Of a DNA stretch of 64,000 nt, positions 1 through 13,000 are shown piece by piece. The notes under the pieces were generated by a model. The model did not search any database. It saw only the letters and a list, made by a program, of their open reading frames with translations, and had not been told where the DNA came from. Source of the stretch: Chlamydomonas sphaeroides (Eukaryota; Chlorophyta; Chlorophyceae; Chlamydomonadales; Chlamydomonadaceae); NCBI GenBank assembly GCA_001662425.1, contig BDDC01000047.1, forward strand, positions 81,573-145,572. The letters run 5' to 3'. Both the position numbers and the translations under genes were made by a program. The number at the start of each line of letters is the position of its first letter. Position 1 is the stretch's first letter.

Positions 1-3000
1 CCGGCCGCGGCCGAGCCGGGCCCGCCGCTGGGGCCGGCGGCGGGCGCTGCATCCAGCGCGGCGGTGATGGCGGCTGGGTCGGCCTCCATGGCAGCCAGCA
101 TGGCGCTCAGGTAGCCGGTGCGGGAGCGCAGCACCAGCATGTCGCAGTCCACCTGGCGGGGCGTGGATGGGTGAGTGGGTGGGTGGGCGGGGCTAAGTTT
201 GGGTGGGCGGGTGGGTGGGGCGAACACGCGGCATACGCTAGCAAGGCACCATACCAAGGCTGCAGTCACCAGACCACACCGCTCATCGTCCCCGCGTCCT
301 GCTCTCCCCTCCGCCCCTGCCCCATCCCCATGCCGCCCATGCCCTCCCGCGCCCGCTGCTGCCCCGCTGCCGCCCCCCGCACGCACCTGCACCAAGTAGT
401 CGCAGCGGTGGCGCCCGGCCGGGTCGCACAGAGCCTCCAGCAGCTGCAGCGCCGGTGTCGCGGGCGTGCCCTCGGGGCTGTGGCTGGCGCCGCAGCCGGA
501 CAGCCCAAACCACCTGCGGCAACAACACGCACGCGGGGCCCCCGCATCCAGGGCTCAGTACGGCGTGCCTGATCGGACATGCCATGCCTGCTCGCCTTGC
601 CCCCCCCCAGCCACGCACACCCTGCCCCGGCACATCCGGCCCCAAACACGTCCAAGCAAGCGGACTCATCAGCCCCAGGTACCTGGCATTGATGCCCGCC
701 ACCTCATCAGTGCCAGCCGCCGCCGCCGTCACCACCTCGTCCACCGCACCCAGCTGCCGCAGCTCCGCCAGCGCTGCCGCCAGCGCGCCGGCGTCGGGCT
801 GCGCGTAGGGCCGCGCGTAGGGGCCGGGGTGCGGGTCCACGACCACCACCACGGCCGCGAAGGGCGCGGCGGGGTCCGTGAGGCGGGAGGCCAGGTGCAG
901 CACCTGCAGGGGGCCGGGCGGCCGGCGAGCTAGCTGCGTTTGTAAATGTCTTATGAGAAGCCACCGGCAGCAAGCTTTCCCGGTCCCCTGTCTCCGGTCA
1001 TGTCCCCTTTGCTCGCTCGTGACACCTACCGGACGGACACCGGACATGTGGCGGCGCCACGCACGGCGGCCGCCCAAAGGTCCCCCTACCTCCCCCCTGC
1101 CTCCCTCCATCCCTCCCTCCGCCCTCCCTGTGCCAATGTGCAGCCACCCTCCCGCCCACCTGCTGCCGGATGCGGCCATGGTCCATGGCGCACGCCTTGA
1201 TCAGCAGCGCGACGCGGGGAAGGGCGCCGCCCGGCAGCGACGCCGCGCAGGGCGCCGTGCGCGGAGCCGGTGCGGGCAGGGCAAGGGGAAGGGGAGGAGG
1301 AGGCGCTGGCGGCGGTGGCGGCGGCGGTGGCGGCGGGCTGCCGACGCGGCGCAGGGTGAGCAGCAAAAAGTCGGAGGCGGGCTGGTCCAGGTAGGCGGGG
1401 TCGAGCGTCTCTGTCTGCTGCACCCTGGGGTAGATACGAACCGAGGGACCAGGGACACGGCAGCGTACGTTCTGACCGGCATACATGCATAGCGTCAGGC
1501 GGGCCCCGCCGCCTCATCCAGCCAACCAGCCAGCAAGTCCAACGCGTGCCCCAGTAGCTAGCCCGCACTCACCCCACCAGCTCCAGCCCGCTCCGCCGCA
1601 GCGCCAGCAGCAGCACCTCAAGCGGCGTGTGCACGTCTTGCCGCCGCGCCACGCAGCTGCCGCCGCCCGCGTTGCCGCCGCCGCGGCCGCCGCCGCCCTG
1701 CGAGTCGCCATTGCCGCCGCCACCAGCGCATGCTGCAGGGCCGCCGGCGCCGCCGTGCCCATCGGCGACGTCGTCCACGCCGCCCAGCAGGCCCGCAGCG
1801 CCCCAGCTGCGCAGCTGCTTGGCCCACACCTGCCGCGCCCAGTAGTAGGGCCGGCCCTCGGCTCGCCGCGCCGTGGGGACGTCGCTGCTGCTGGTCATTG
1901 GAGGACCCTTGCCCTGCTGCGGTGGCGACTGCTGCAGCTGCTGCTGTGCGCCCGGCGCCGTCCCCAGGCGGCGGCGCTGCATGACGGTGTGGCCGTGGTG
2001 TGTGAAGCAGGGGTGGCACGCCGCCAGCAGCAGCACGCCGCCGCCCGTCCCAACACCTTCCCCTCCACCGCCGTCACCATCCCCGCGGTCGGGCTCCCGC
2101 AGGTCCGGCCAGCTCCCGCACAGCGCTGGCTGCGCCGGCAGCTCCTTCCGTGGCCCGGCAGCCCCCGCCGCTGCACCGCGGCGCTCGCCCGCTGCGCTGA
2201 TGACCCGAGGTAGAGCACCATCAGCCCCGTCGCCTCGGCTGCTGCCGTCCTGCTGTCCGTACCGGGGCGGAACAGCAGAAGCTGACGGTTCAAGCCCGCT
2301 GAGGCCATCCTCCGGTCGCGCCGGCGCGGCGCCCGCCAGCCGCGCGGCAGCTTCCGCAGAGGTTGAGGCCTCGGCCTCGGTTTTGGCCGGCTGCTCGGGC
2401 GGCCTCAGCGCGGCGGCCAGGTGGTCCAGCACGGTGGCGAGCTCGTGGGGCTGCTGCAGCACGCACAGCACCAGGCTGCACATCACCACGTCGTAGGCCT
2501 GCGGCAGACCGGAGTGAAAGCAAGGAAAGGGAGGAGCCGGGGTGTGTGTGCGGTCGCACGTATGCTCGTCAACGCACGCACGCACGGCGCGCACGCGGCG
2601 CCGTCGTAGCCGCTGCACCGCGCGCGTCGCTACCGAGGCAGAGGCCCCGCCCCTCTGATGGTGGGTGTGGGTCGCACCTGCAGGCCGGCGGCCGCGCCGC
2701 AGTCGGTGGCCCAGCTCGAGCACGCGCGGCCCTGCGCCGCCGCCTCCTGCGGCCGCCAGTGCCGCGGCGCCGGCACGTGCGGGTCGCAGCCCGCCAGCGC
2801 CACACCCAACGGCAGCGCCCCGTGCAGCGCCGCCAGCAGCTTGCCGCTGCCGGCGCCGTAGTCGAGCACTGCGGTGCGCGGCGAGGGCAGCCAGCGGCTC
2901 GAGTCACACGGTGTGGGGCGCATTTAGTCCACTGTGGTCCAGCACTGCGGCACCGGATGCATGTGCGTGCCCCGTGCGGCTGCAATGTTCTGTGTGAGTT

Positions 3001-6000
3001 TGATAGATGTCATCTATCAGCCTGCTGACCTGCCAGGCGCCGCGAGTGCTCGCCGGCCGCAGCCGCAGCCGCGGCCGCGGCTTCCAGCGCGGCGCGCACG
3101 GCCCGCTCCAGCAGCGGCTGCAGGGTGCGCTCCGGGCAGTCGTACATGCCGTGCACCGCCCGCCGGAAGCGGCCGAAGCCGGCCAGCTCCGGCAGCTCGG
3201 CGGGGGCGGCGGGGCGCTGCGAGGACCGCAGCAGCTGGGCGATGTCGGCTCGGTGCCACCAGCGCCAGACCAGGTACAGCTTTCGCAGCATCCTGTGTGG
3301 GGCGGGCGGTGGAGGGGGAAGGCAGGACAGGCACGGTACTTGAAGCCACGCGACCGACCAGCCCAGCACGCTCGCGATGGAGAAGCCCAGGCCATAGCAA
3401 CAGCCAGCCGTCGCCTCGCCTGTCTGTCTCCAGGTCGCCCGTTCCGCTGTGCTCGTCGTACGGCCCGCCGCCGGCCGCGGGCGCCCAGTCGCAGCCCACG
3501 TCCACGAACCGCAGCCCGCCCGCGCCACCGTCGCGGCCGCCACCACCGCTGCCCATCATCGTGTTTACTGCCACCACGCCCCCAGCACGAGCAACCTCTG
3601 CTGGCGCCGCACCATCTGCTGGCTCTGCGGCGCTCACGTTGCTGGCGGCTGCGGCTGCCGTCGAGCCTGCTGCCGCGGCATTCGGACCCAGGAATACTCT
3701 GCCTGCCTCAGGACCCGACTCTGGCCCCGACGGCCCCGACGGCCCCGACGGCCCCGACGGCCCCGACGGCCCCGACGGCCCCGACGGCCCCGGCAGCAGC
3801 AGCAGGTTGCGGGGCGCCACGTTCATGAGCACCAAGCCGGCGGCCAAGCAGTGCCGCGCCAGGCCCAGCACGTGGCCGCCGTCGCAGCAGTGGCCGTCGC
3901 CGTCGCCGCCGGGCAGCGCCGCCAGGCTGTGGGTGCGTGCGTGCGTAAGAACGCATGTCGGGCGGCAGGGGTCCAAGGGACGACTGGCGGGACTGGCGGG
4001 ACTGGCGGGCTGGACTGGGTTTCGTGTGGGGACGGGGCTCGCGCGAGCTAGCGGCCAGTGTTCATCGCTCGGGGCCCATGTGTAGTAAGGTTTGAGTTCA
4101 GTGCTAGTACTCAGTCCATGCAAGTGCATGCCCAGCTCACCTGTTGAGGAGGATGCCAGGCTCGTACGGACCGTACGACACCAGGGCCGTGGGGCCGTCC
4201 TCGCGCCACGCGTGGATGCCGTACAGTGAGCCCATGGGCCTGAGGGGTGGGCACCGGGTGCGGCATGCCGGTGGCCTGGTCGGTTACGGAGACGCTCGAG
4301 CCCCGAGTTCGGCCGGACCGCCCGGCCTACATAGCCCTGGCCCGACCCGACCCGACCCGCAACGCCGCGACCCGCGGGCCGCTGCTGCCCGCGGCGCTCC
4401 AGCCGCGCGGGCCAGCAAGCACCGGCTGCCGGCTTTTAGCTAGCTACCTACCTACGCAGCGCGCTCCTGGTGGCATGCATGTACTTGCCATGGCCCTAGC
4501 CATGGCCTCAACCGCCCGCCCGCGCCAGCCACGCTCATGCCCCAGCAGGTCGTAAGCCCTGGCCCGCCGCGCGCATCCCCGCATCCACACAACCCCTGCC
4601 CTACTTGGGCATCGGTGGCGGGGGGCTGGCCGCCGGGCGCCGCAGCCGACGATGGCGGCGGCGGCGGCGGCGGCGGCAGTAGGTCGCGCAGGAAGGGCGC
4701 GCCGCGCAGCAGGCCCCACGCCGCCGCGGCCAGCTGGGCCAGGCTATCGCCGCCATCGCTCGGGCCGCCACCAGCAGCGCCGGTCGGGCCGTTGGCCGCG
4801 GTGGGTGTCGGCGGTGCCAGCAGCAGCGGGACCTCCAGATGGTCGCGGTGTGCGCAGCTCAAGTCGTAGTAGTGCTCCCGCCACTGCGCCTTGGCGGCGG
4901 CGTTGAACGCAGCCGCCGCGGCCGCAGCAGGCACGGCGATGGTGCCGCCGCCCGAGTCCTCCTTGGCGTCGGAGGCGCCCAGCAGGTGGCGGCAGTGGCG
5001 GCGCAGCGCGGTTGAAAGGTCCAGGAGGCCGAGCCGCAGGCAGGCGGCGGCGGGCAGCGGCGGCGCGCCGCTGTCGGCTCCCAGGACCACGGCCGGCGGC
5101 GCCGTCTGCGACTGTAGCCGCTGAAGCACCGCCAGGAACCCCGCGTCAACGTCGTCGCCGCCGCCATCAGCCCCGCCGCCGTCTGCCCGGCGGCCGTCAG
5201 CCCCGCCGTCAGCCCCGCTGTCAGCCCCGCCGTCAGGACCAGTCGGCGGGCTGCCGGTGGCGGGCTGGCGGCGCCCCCGCGGCAGGCGCTTGTCGTCGTC
5301 CAGCACCCAGGCCACGGCGGTGGGCCGCAGGTGGGGGGGCACCTGCGCCGCCAGCAGCGCCGCCAGCAGGTGCTGCAGCAGCGTGCGGCTGGCGCCGATG
5401 GGCAGCGGGGCGCCGGGCGGCGCGGCCAGCACCTGCGCGTGGTCGCGTGTACCCTGCGGGTGGAAGTAAGCGGCAGGACGTTGGGGGCAAGGTACGTCAA
5501 GGCTAGCGAGTAGAAGGGCCCAGGCGCCATCAGGCGAGCTGTCGTGGTTCCCATGCATGCGGGCAGCTTGCACGGGAGCAGGGACGGGCCGGTCGAGCCG
5601 ACTGCAGCGAATAGGGTTGCAGAGCGAGGGAGAGCTAGGCGCTGAGGTGCCGTGTCCTTGCTGGCAGCTAGCTGCAGCGCTGCGAGCTGCTGGTGTGCCC
5701 CTGGCCCGGCCGGCGGCGGCACCTGCTTACCTGCTGCGCCAAGTCAAGGGGCAGCGGCGGCTCCTCCGCCGCCGCCGCTCCGTCCCCTGTCGCCTCGGCC
5801 TCGCGCGCCGCCGCCGCCGCTGCCGCCGCCGCCGCGCCCTCCAGCACGGCGCGGCACAGTTCGGCCAGCTGCCCCCGCCGCACCAGGATGGCCTGCAGCC
5901 CCGCCGCCTGCGCCGCCTCCACCGCCGCCGCCAGGCCGGCGCCGCCGTCGGCGGCTCCGTTCTCCAGCACCAGCACCAGCAGCCCGCCCAGCAGCGCCGG

Positions 6001-8470
6001 CCCCGCGCCGCGCTGCAGGCCCGCCAGGTCGCGCAGCAGCGGTGCCGCCACGGCCGCGTCGTGCGAGGCAAGGCCGGCGAGCAGGATGAGCGGCGGCGGC
6101 GGCGCCGCCGCCGCCTGGGTGACGAGTTCCGGTGCCGTCGCGGTGCCAGCCGCGGCGGTGGCGGCGGCGGTGAGGGCGGGGGCGGTGTCAGCGTCGTCGT
6201 TGGCGCGACGCCAGCCGAGGCCTTCGACAAGCAGCGCCCCGTCGTCGTCGCCGCTGCCGCCGTCGTGTCCAGAGATGTGCACCCCGAACAGCCGCTCCGC
6301 GCGCTGGCGGAAGGCGGCCGCCGTGGCGGTGTCCATGTCGGGGCGCCAGGTGGCTAGGAAGCGCCGCAGCCCCAGGGCCTTGGCGGCGGAGCCGGGCAGC
6401 GACAGCCGCGGCCGCGCGGCGGCGGCAGCGGGCGCGGAGCCGGCGGGGGCGTCGGAGGCGGCAGGCGCGGGCGGCTGACGGGCGCCGGGGGCGTAGTGGC
6501 GCACGGTGTGGACGCCGGTGGAGGCGGCGAGCGCGCCCTGCAGCGCGAGCCGCGCGCCCAGGTCCCTGCGCGAGCCGAGCAAGGGGCGCGCGTGCGGAGG
6601 GAGGGAGGGGCGTGACGGCTGCTGCGCGAGGGCGCCACGGGCCAGTGCATGCCGCGGTGCCGGACGCGCGGCCAGGGTAGCGGCGGCGGGGAGGGGCGGC
6701 ACGCGCGCGGCTGGATGGCAGGGCGCCCCCGGTCGTGGCCCACCTACCTGTCGGTGGTGGCGGGGAGCCACTCGTTGAAGAGGCCGGCGTGCAGCGCCAG
6801 CGACAGGCGCGCAAAGAGGTTGGAGCCCTGCGGCCAGCCAACAGCGGCAAGGGAGGCGAGGCAGCGCTGCATCATGGCGCGAGGGGGCGGTCCCACGCGT
6901 AGCGCACTGGCAGCAGCCGGGAACGAACCTGTCGCGGACCGCAGGGCGGAGGGAGCCCCTCCCTCGGAGGCTTACTTGAACTTCCTTGAAAGACCAATAT
7001 CGAATGTCGTAGTGCCTATGCAAACTTACATCAGAGCTACAATAAGAATGATTCAATCAATAAGGCAACACGCGCGTCACCTGCAGCCCGGGGTTGCCGG
7101 TCAAGAAGGACTGCAGCTCCAGCGGCCCCTCAGGCAGCAGCGGCTGCGGCCTGGCGTCCGCGGTGCCCGCGGCGGCGAGGCCGTGTCCTCCGTCTCCTCC
7201 TCCGACGTCGCCGTCATTGCCGTCTCCCTCGATGCGCAGCAGCCCCGACACCGCCAGGCCGGCACCCGGTCAGCGACTGGCTGCGGCCAGGCAGGCCTCC
7301 AGGTGGTTGGGCGCCCACGCGTCGTCGTCATCTGGGGCGGGCGGGCAGGGCGCGGGCGGTGGGCGTTGCTTGCTTTGCTTAGGCAGGGCGGCGCCAAGCA
7401 TGGGGGCGAGGTATCGATCAATAAGAGCTGCGGGGACGCAGCAACGAGCTTGGTGGCGTGCGTGGACCGCCGCAGGCCTGCGCCATCGCGAGCGAGCGCA
7501 GGGGCTCGGTGAGACGCCCCCCCGGCAGGGCCCGCATACGGGTGCGGCAGGTAGGCGGCCGCCGGCTCCCTACCTCGACAGCAACGAACCAGGCCGCACA
7601 CACAAACACCGGTTGTCCCGCCCCCTCACCAAGCACCGCCACCCAGGTGTGGTGCAGGCGCAGCTGCAGGAGTTGACCGCGGCCATCCTCAGCGGCTGCG
7701 CCGCCGCCAGCAGCGCCGCCGTCGCCCGCCGGCGCGACCGCACCCCGGCGGGGCTCGCCGCGGTCCAGCTGGTGGGCCGCTAGCGTGGGCCGCAGGGGAG
7801 CGCGAAGGGCGGCCCCAGCAGGGGAAGGAGCACTTGGTAGCGCGTCGGAAGGGGATTGCGGGCCGGCAAGCGTAGTCGTCATGACGGACTCGGCGATGGC
7901 GAGGAGGCCCGAGTTCCAGGCGCCGGACGCGCCACGGGAGAGGGCGTTGGGCAGGTAGTGGATGAGGGGCGCGCCGCGGCGGAGGTCATCGCGGCTGGCG
8001 GCGATGATGGCGTTGTGGAGTCGGGTGCGGCTGAGGTTGTGGTCGCGATGTGCGGCTTGCTGGGGAAGGCAGGGGCGCGCGCGGGCGGTGGAGAAAGGCA
8101 CGCGTTGGCATGGACATCAGCGAAGGTTGGCACTACGGCCAGTCGTGGTAGTGACACGAATTGTGAGGTTTGATATGCCACGATATAGTCCCTGCTGTGG
8201 CGGCTGCTATGATCTCACCGTTGAGTCGTCGACTAGCACGATGGCTGCGGGCGGGATGCTCTGAGCGAGGATGGTGGGAAGGCACCGGTCCCACAGCAGT
8301 CGCGACCGGTCGCACGTGGCTACCAAAGCGAACACAGCCGGAAGCTGCGGCGAAGGCGATACAGGTGGCAGAGGGGGCTCGGGCCCGTCGGCGGCGGTGT
8401 GCCCGGTCGCCATTCGCATGGCGCGACGATGAGCGGAATCTGCGCAGCGATCTGCGTTGAACGCGAACAA
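1..8470 (-). CDS. Giant glycosyltransferase/methyltransferase fusion protein, C-terminus cut by window edge
   Basis: At least about 1830 residues in about 15 exons: 8219-8470, 7630-8059, 7081-7331, 6748-6827, 5731-6565, ~4605-5453, 4141-4239, 3420-3926, 3030-3292, 2678-2897, 1573-2498, 1160-1424, 683-~930, 387-513, <1-152. The N-terminus (aa ~45-340) reads as a GT2 fold: VFALVATCDRSRLLWDRCLP, then IVLVDDS, ASGAWNSGLL, VAVLDDDDAW, and a C-terminal NPGLQ-GSNLF...TTDRDL block. A second GT-like segment (aa ~480-900) carries VAWVLDDDKRL and YYDLSCAHRDHLE. A class I SAM methyltransferase follows (aa ~1195-1500), with motif I VLDYGAGSGKLLAAL, the acidic ACDPH-like loop (AGCDPH) and YDVVMCSLVLCVL. 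The C-terminal part (aa ~1600 on) has LLIKACAMDH, VVVVDPHPGP and VDCDMLVLRS, a third GT-A-like DxD segment. Large bacterial polysaccharide-locus proteins share these blocks as I recall; transfer from bacteria is an inference. One in-frame TGA interrupts exon 3 (7270-7272). The donor/acceptor phase between ~4605 and 4239 is not resolved. The start is the first Met of the exon holding the GT2 beta strand. Confidence 0.72.
3722..3793 (+). repeat. 9-bp tandem repeat inside the glycosyltransferase fusion gene
   Basis: About eight near-perfect copies of the 9-mer GGCCCCGAC on the + strand. Read on the coding (-) strand it gives a Gly-Pro-Ser run between a segment ending LMNVAPRNLLLLPG and the block around FVDVGCDWAP. 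The length is a multiple of three, so it behaves as an in-frame flexible linker that can expand or contract. Confidence 0.9.
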
Positions 8471-10036
8471 GATAGCATTGTCACGCGCATTTGTCAGTCA
8501 CTCGCAGCAAGGCGAGACTCCCGGGGACGCTTTGAACGTGGACCGGCTAAGCGGCGGCGGAGCAATGGCGGGCTCTAGACGCACCTGCGGTCCGCTCGAC
8601 ACCGGAGAGCACCAACGACCAACGGCGCGCTGGGGCAAAGAGCTACTTGACGATGCGTATGTCCCAGTGGTGAGGGTTCCGGTGAACCTCGACAGTCATG
8701 ACCTTGACCGATGAGCCCAGGTTACAGCGGCGGCTGGGGTTTACCGGCGTGTCGCTAGGAAGAATTGCGACTTGCACGGTCAGCGACGCCACTTCGCTCT
8801 TGATATAGGGCCCTCCTTGATGTGGGCCAATCCACCCGTGGCCCCATGGCTGTATTCACCCGTGACGACCCGTGACAGCCGGGCCCTGTCAGCAGCAGGC
8901 AGGTGTAGTCCCGACTAGGAGGTAGTCAGAAGTACCGAGTTGAGCGACGCAAGCGGTTTACAACGTAGCGGTGCTGATCGGCCAGAGATGCCGTACACCT
9001 TATTATCGGCGCGTGCCCAGACACGGACCCACGGGCCAGTTGCTTGCCCGTGACCGTGACAACCCGGGGCACATGGACAGAAGCCCCGGCACGACCCCAT
9101 ACGGGTCATGCCCCCCGCGGACCCCAGCAGAATGAGCCTGTAGCAGAGACGGAGAGCGGATACCACAGCAGGCGATTGCGCTGCGCCGACCTGCTCGCGG
9201 TCCCACCCCTGGCCCCAACTCCTACGGCGTCAGCAATGTTGTCCGCCGCCCCGCCCCGCCCACCTGCTCCTGGGCATGGCTAACTGGCTATATATGTGCT
9301 GTACGCGCTGACGCCGCATACAAGATATACTAGATAACGCGTGATACGCCCAGCCATACGCGTCATTATAAGTTCCGGGCTAGCTCCCCGCCGCCGCACT
9401 TCACGGGCGCAAGGTGCGTGCGCATGTATGTATGAGTTCGGTCCAAGTTAGTTGACGCGGGGTCGTGGGACGTGCCGTTCAGGTAGGTAGGGCCAGCGAA
9501 CACGCGAAACACTTTTGGCACAGTTTGTGCGTGCGGAGTTGCTTGCGGGCTTTGGAGCGGCCGTTGCTTTCTGGGAGCCTGAGAGCAACCGCAGCGAGCA
9601 CGGTTGCAACCGCTGCGCCGCGGACGGGCCGATAGCCTGCCTGCTGCACTCGCTCGCTCGCTGCAGCCAGGCCCCTCGCTCTCGGCCTTCGCTGCCCCGT
9701 GCACCCTACCCTGCGCTGCCTAGCAGCTTAGCGCACGGCCGCACGAGAGCGGCTGCTGAGCTCGGCAGGTGTGCGCCTCGCGGCGCGCGGCGGGTGCATG
9801 GCGGGTCGCAGCTAGCGGGGGCATCGAATCGGCATCATCGACACGGCCGTTACGGGACCGGCCCCTCCCGCTGGGTATAAGACGCACCACCCTATAGCAG
9901 TCCGCACAGCTTACCCCCACATCGATCCATTCCTGCCTCTGCAAGGACGGAGCCGAGGCGTATCGAGCCAGCGCGCAGCTTAGCGCCGCCCGCCGTACCC
10001 ATCCGCTTGCGTGAGCCTCACGCAAGCTATCGAGCC
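8471..10036. other. Intergenic region, divergent promoters
   Basis: This stretch lies between the start of the glycosyltransferase fusion (-) and the start of the secreted protein (+), so it holds both upstream regions. Besides the TATA box annotated separately, an AT-rich CTATATATGTG lies near 9288. Short open frames here have no recognisable protein and no splice support. Confidence 0.5.
9876..9880 (+). promoter_or_regulatory. TATA box of the secreted-protein gene
   Basis: GGGTATAAGA sits 157 bases before the ATG at 10037 in otherwise GC-rich DNA. Allowing a 5' UTR of roughly 130 bases, this is a normal core promoter spacing. It suggests focused, possibly strong or inducible transcription of the secreted protein. 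Confidence 0.55.
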
Positions 10037-13000
10037 ATGGCAGCAACCCGGCAACTTTGCCTGGTGGCGGCGCTGCTTGCGGCGCTGCTGGCGGCGGCCG
10101 CCTGTCCCTCCCGCGCCTCGGCGGCCGGCCGCATGCTGCTGACCGCAAAGGGCGACGCCAAGAAGGGTGCGTGAGTGAGTGCGTGCGGCGGGCAGCAGGT
10201 TTCGTGCTATTCGTGCAAGCGGACGGCCTGCTATGATCGATGCTGCTTAGCGCGCCCCCCGGCGACGACCCCAGCCGTGCGTGCCAGCTGCAGCCGCGCA
10301 TGCATGCGGCGCTGCCACTCGCCGGGTCGCCTGCCTCGCACGTACGGCGGCACTTGAAACTCAGAACGCTTGGACCGGACCGCCAGGAGACCGGCTTAGC
10401 TTCGGCCCCAAGATGAGATCCCGCGCGCATCTCGCCATCCGTGCGTTGCACCACCGTACCTCGGCCGCCGTGCCTGCCGCCAATTGCTTCACCGAACCCA
10501 TCCGCACCATGCAGACGGTGATGACGGCCGCAACGGCGGCGGCAAGGGCAAGGGCGAGGGCGAGGGCGATCGCGGCATGTGCGGGCTGCTGGACGTGGGC
10601 GGCCTGCACATCCTGAATCCCGAGGGCAACACGGAGGCCTACCGCCAGGCCCACGTGACGTACTGGCGGTAAGTATGGGTGTGTGTAGAGGTTCCGAGGG
10701 CAGGCAGGCAGGATGATGCGAGCAGACGGGGCGTAGGGGCCGCCGCCGCCCGCGCGAGAGCGTTAGCCTGGGGCCGTGGGTGTGTGGGGCTCTTCTTTGG
10801 GATGCGCACAGCGGCAGCAGGGTGCGGCTGGGCGCCCGCAGGCCCCGCTCGTGCATGAGCGTTCATGACCCTGCATACATGCTGCCCACTGCACCGACCG
10901 CGCTCTGCATCCCTGCCTGGGCGGGGTTGACCTCGCTCGCTGACGGCGGCTCCCGCCACCCGCCCCTGCTGCGAGCACTAACACGTCGCACGCGTACACG
11001 CGCACCCTAGCTCCTGCTGCCCACATCACCCCGACGAGCGACCCACCCTTGCTTCCCCGTGCTAGCTAGCTCCTGCATGCATGCCTTACATCCTGCTGCC
11101 GCCCTCCTGCTGCCCCGCCCTCGCTCGCGCCGCCAGGACTGTGATGGCGCTGCCATTCGACGTCACGCCCGTAAAACCCGAGAACAACGCCCGCAGCTGC
11201 CCTCGGGTGCCGTCTATCTTCCTGCCCGCGCGCAGCAAGGTGTGACCAGTAGTGTGAAGTCGGCCCCGCAAGGTACCACGCGCGCATTTATCGTCCGTCC
11301 ATCCCCTCAGCGGCCCGCCGTCCGGCCCACCTACCTGCCTCTTGCCCGCCGCCCGCCAGCATGCTCTGCGCCTCCACGCACGCACCCATTCCACTCACCA
11401 GGAGGCCCCTGCTGCCCATATGGCCGCCTGCATGCTCGCCATGCATGCCCGCCTGCTATCTAACGCTGCCCCTACCTTCCCCTGCGTGCCTGACCCCATG
11501 TCACTCGGCGCCAGCCCACATACCTGGTCACGGGCAGCTTCTTCGGCGCTGCCACTCAGCTACCCATCAAGCGCACCTGCACCATCCCAGCCGGCGCCCA
11601 AGTCATACTCAACATTGCCAACGACGCCGAGTGGTACGTACGATATGTTTGTTTGGTCGTGGCGGGCCCAAGCCAGCGGCTGCGTCGGCCGGCGCATGCA
11701 TGTAGCATAGCACGCGCGCGCGGCATCAAAAGCAGCCGCACACATACACATCTACCCACCAGCAGCAGCAGCCCCCAGCCCGGATCTATCTGGCTGCTCA
11801 TCACACACGTTGAATCATGTTCGACGTATGAGGATAGCCCTATTTATCTGCCACTGCTGAATGGATGGGCTCATGACCGCCGCTCGCTCGCATTGCCCGC
11901 ACGCACCGCGCCGACCGCCGCAGGCGCGCTCCTCCCATCGACTACACGCAGTCCTCGGCGGCCTTCATCGACCCCTACGTGCAGCTCACAGGCACCTCCG
12001 TCCTCAGCCTGGCGCAGGCCTACACCACGGTGCGTGCGCGTCGTGTCCGTGTCGCCGTCTGCTGCATGCGTTGCTTGGACGGTTACAGAATACACCCGGA
12101 GCAATTTTTTAACGCCAGCAGCAGTTTGCTTGACAGAGCGAGAGCGCGATCTATGCGCCGCAGTATCCAGTAGGGTAGAGGACTCGGGCCTGCTTGCCAG
12201 TACGCTGGGGACGGCGGGAGGGGGAAACCCGCCGCCGGAGAGGGGAGATACATACCGGTCGAGGGCGGGGCCCCTCTTGCCCTGTCGCCAGTTGGGCAGG
12301 AAGCTAGGCGCACACACGCCTACCTGCCGGCGGCGGCCTGCGGCGTGCAACGCGCTGCTGCCCACCCGCCTCGCCCCGCCCGCTGCACCCCTACCTCGCT
12401 CCGTCCTACGCGCACTCCCAGGGGGAACGAACGAAGCCCCTGCACCCACCGCGCCCGCCACACTACATTCCCCGCTACGCCGCCCTACTCACGTTTCTGT
12501 CCTTCCCCGCCCGCCGACTGCGCACGCGCGCCGCCGCCTGCGGCTGCCACCCCTACCCTTTCATTCCGTCCCTGCGGCTCGGCAGCTGGACGCGGACGAC
12601 TGCGTGTCGGTCACCCTCAACGGCAGGCGCCTGACGGACGTGGCCCGCTTCTACCACGTCGGCAAGTTCGTGAGCGGTAAGCTGCGCCGGGTCGATTGGG
12701 ATGCCTGCCTAGCTAGCCTAGCCTGCAGCCTACTGTCTGCTGCAAGTCTCGTCCCACGCGCGCGCGGCTGCAGTGCCAGGGGATTGCGCGAGGACGGAGG
12801 CCCCTATCTAGCCACAGCGGCCCTGCCTGCCGCTGCGTGCTACCTACTATTGCTACTGAAGCTTGCACGGTGCCCCCGCTCGCTGGCTGCCATGCATTAC
12901 TTAGGCAACTTTATTTTACAGCTGGCGTGCGTTGTTGCTTCGCCGTGTCTAGCAGCAGCCTGCTGCTGCAATATGCCATGGCTGGGCAAGCAACCCGGTC

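Noticed and set aside
7270..7272. Selenocysteine reading of the in-frame TGA
   Set aside because: Glycosyltransferases of this type are not known selenoproteins, the position is not a redox site, and no SECIS-like element was recognised.
9288..9298. CTATATATGTG as the TATA box for the secreted-protein gene
   Set aside because: It lies about 740 bases before the start codon; TATAA at 9876 is far better placed.
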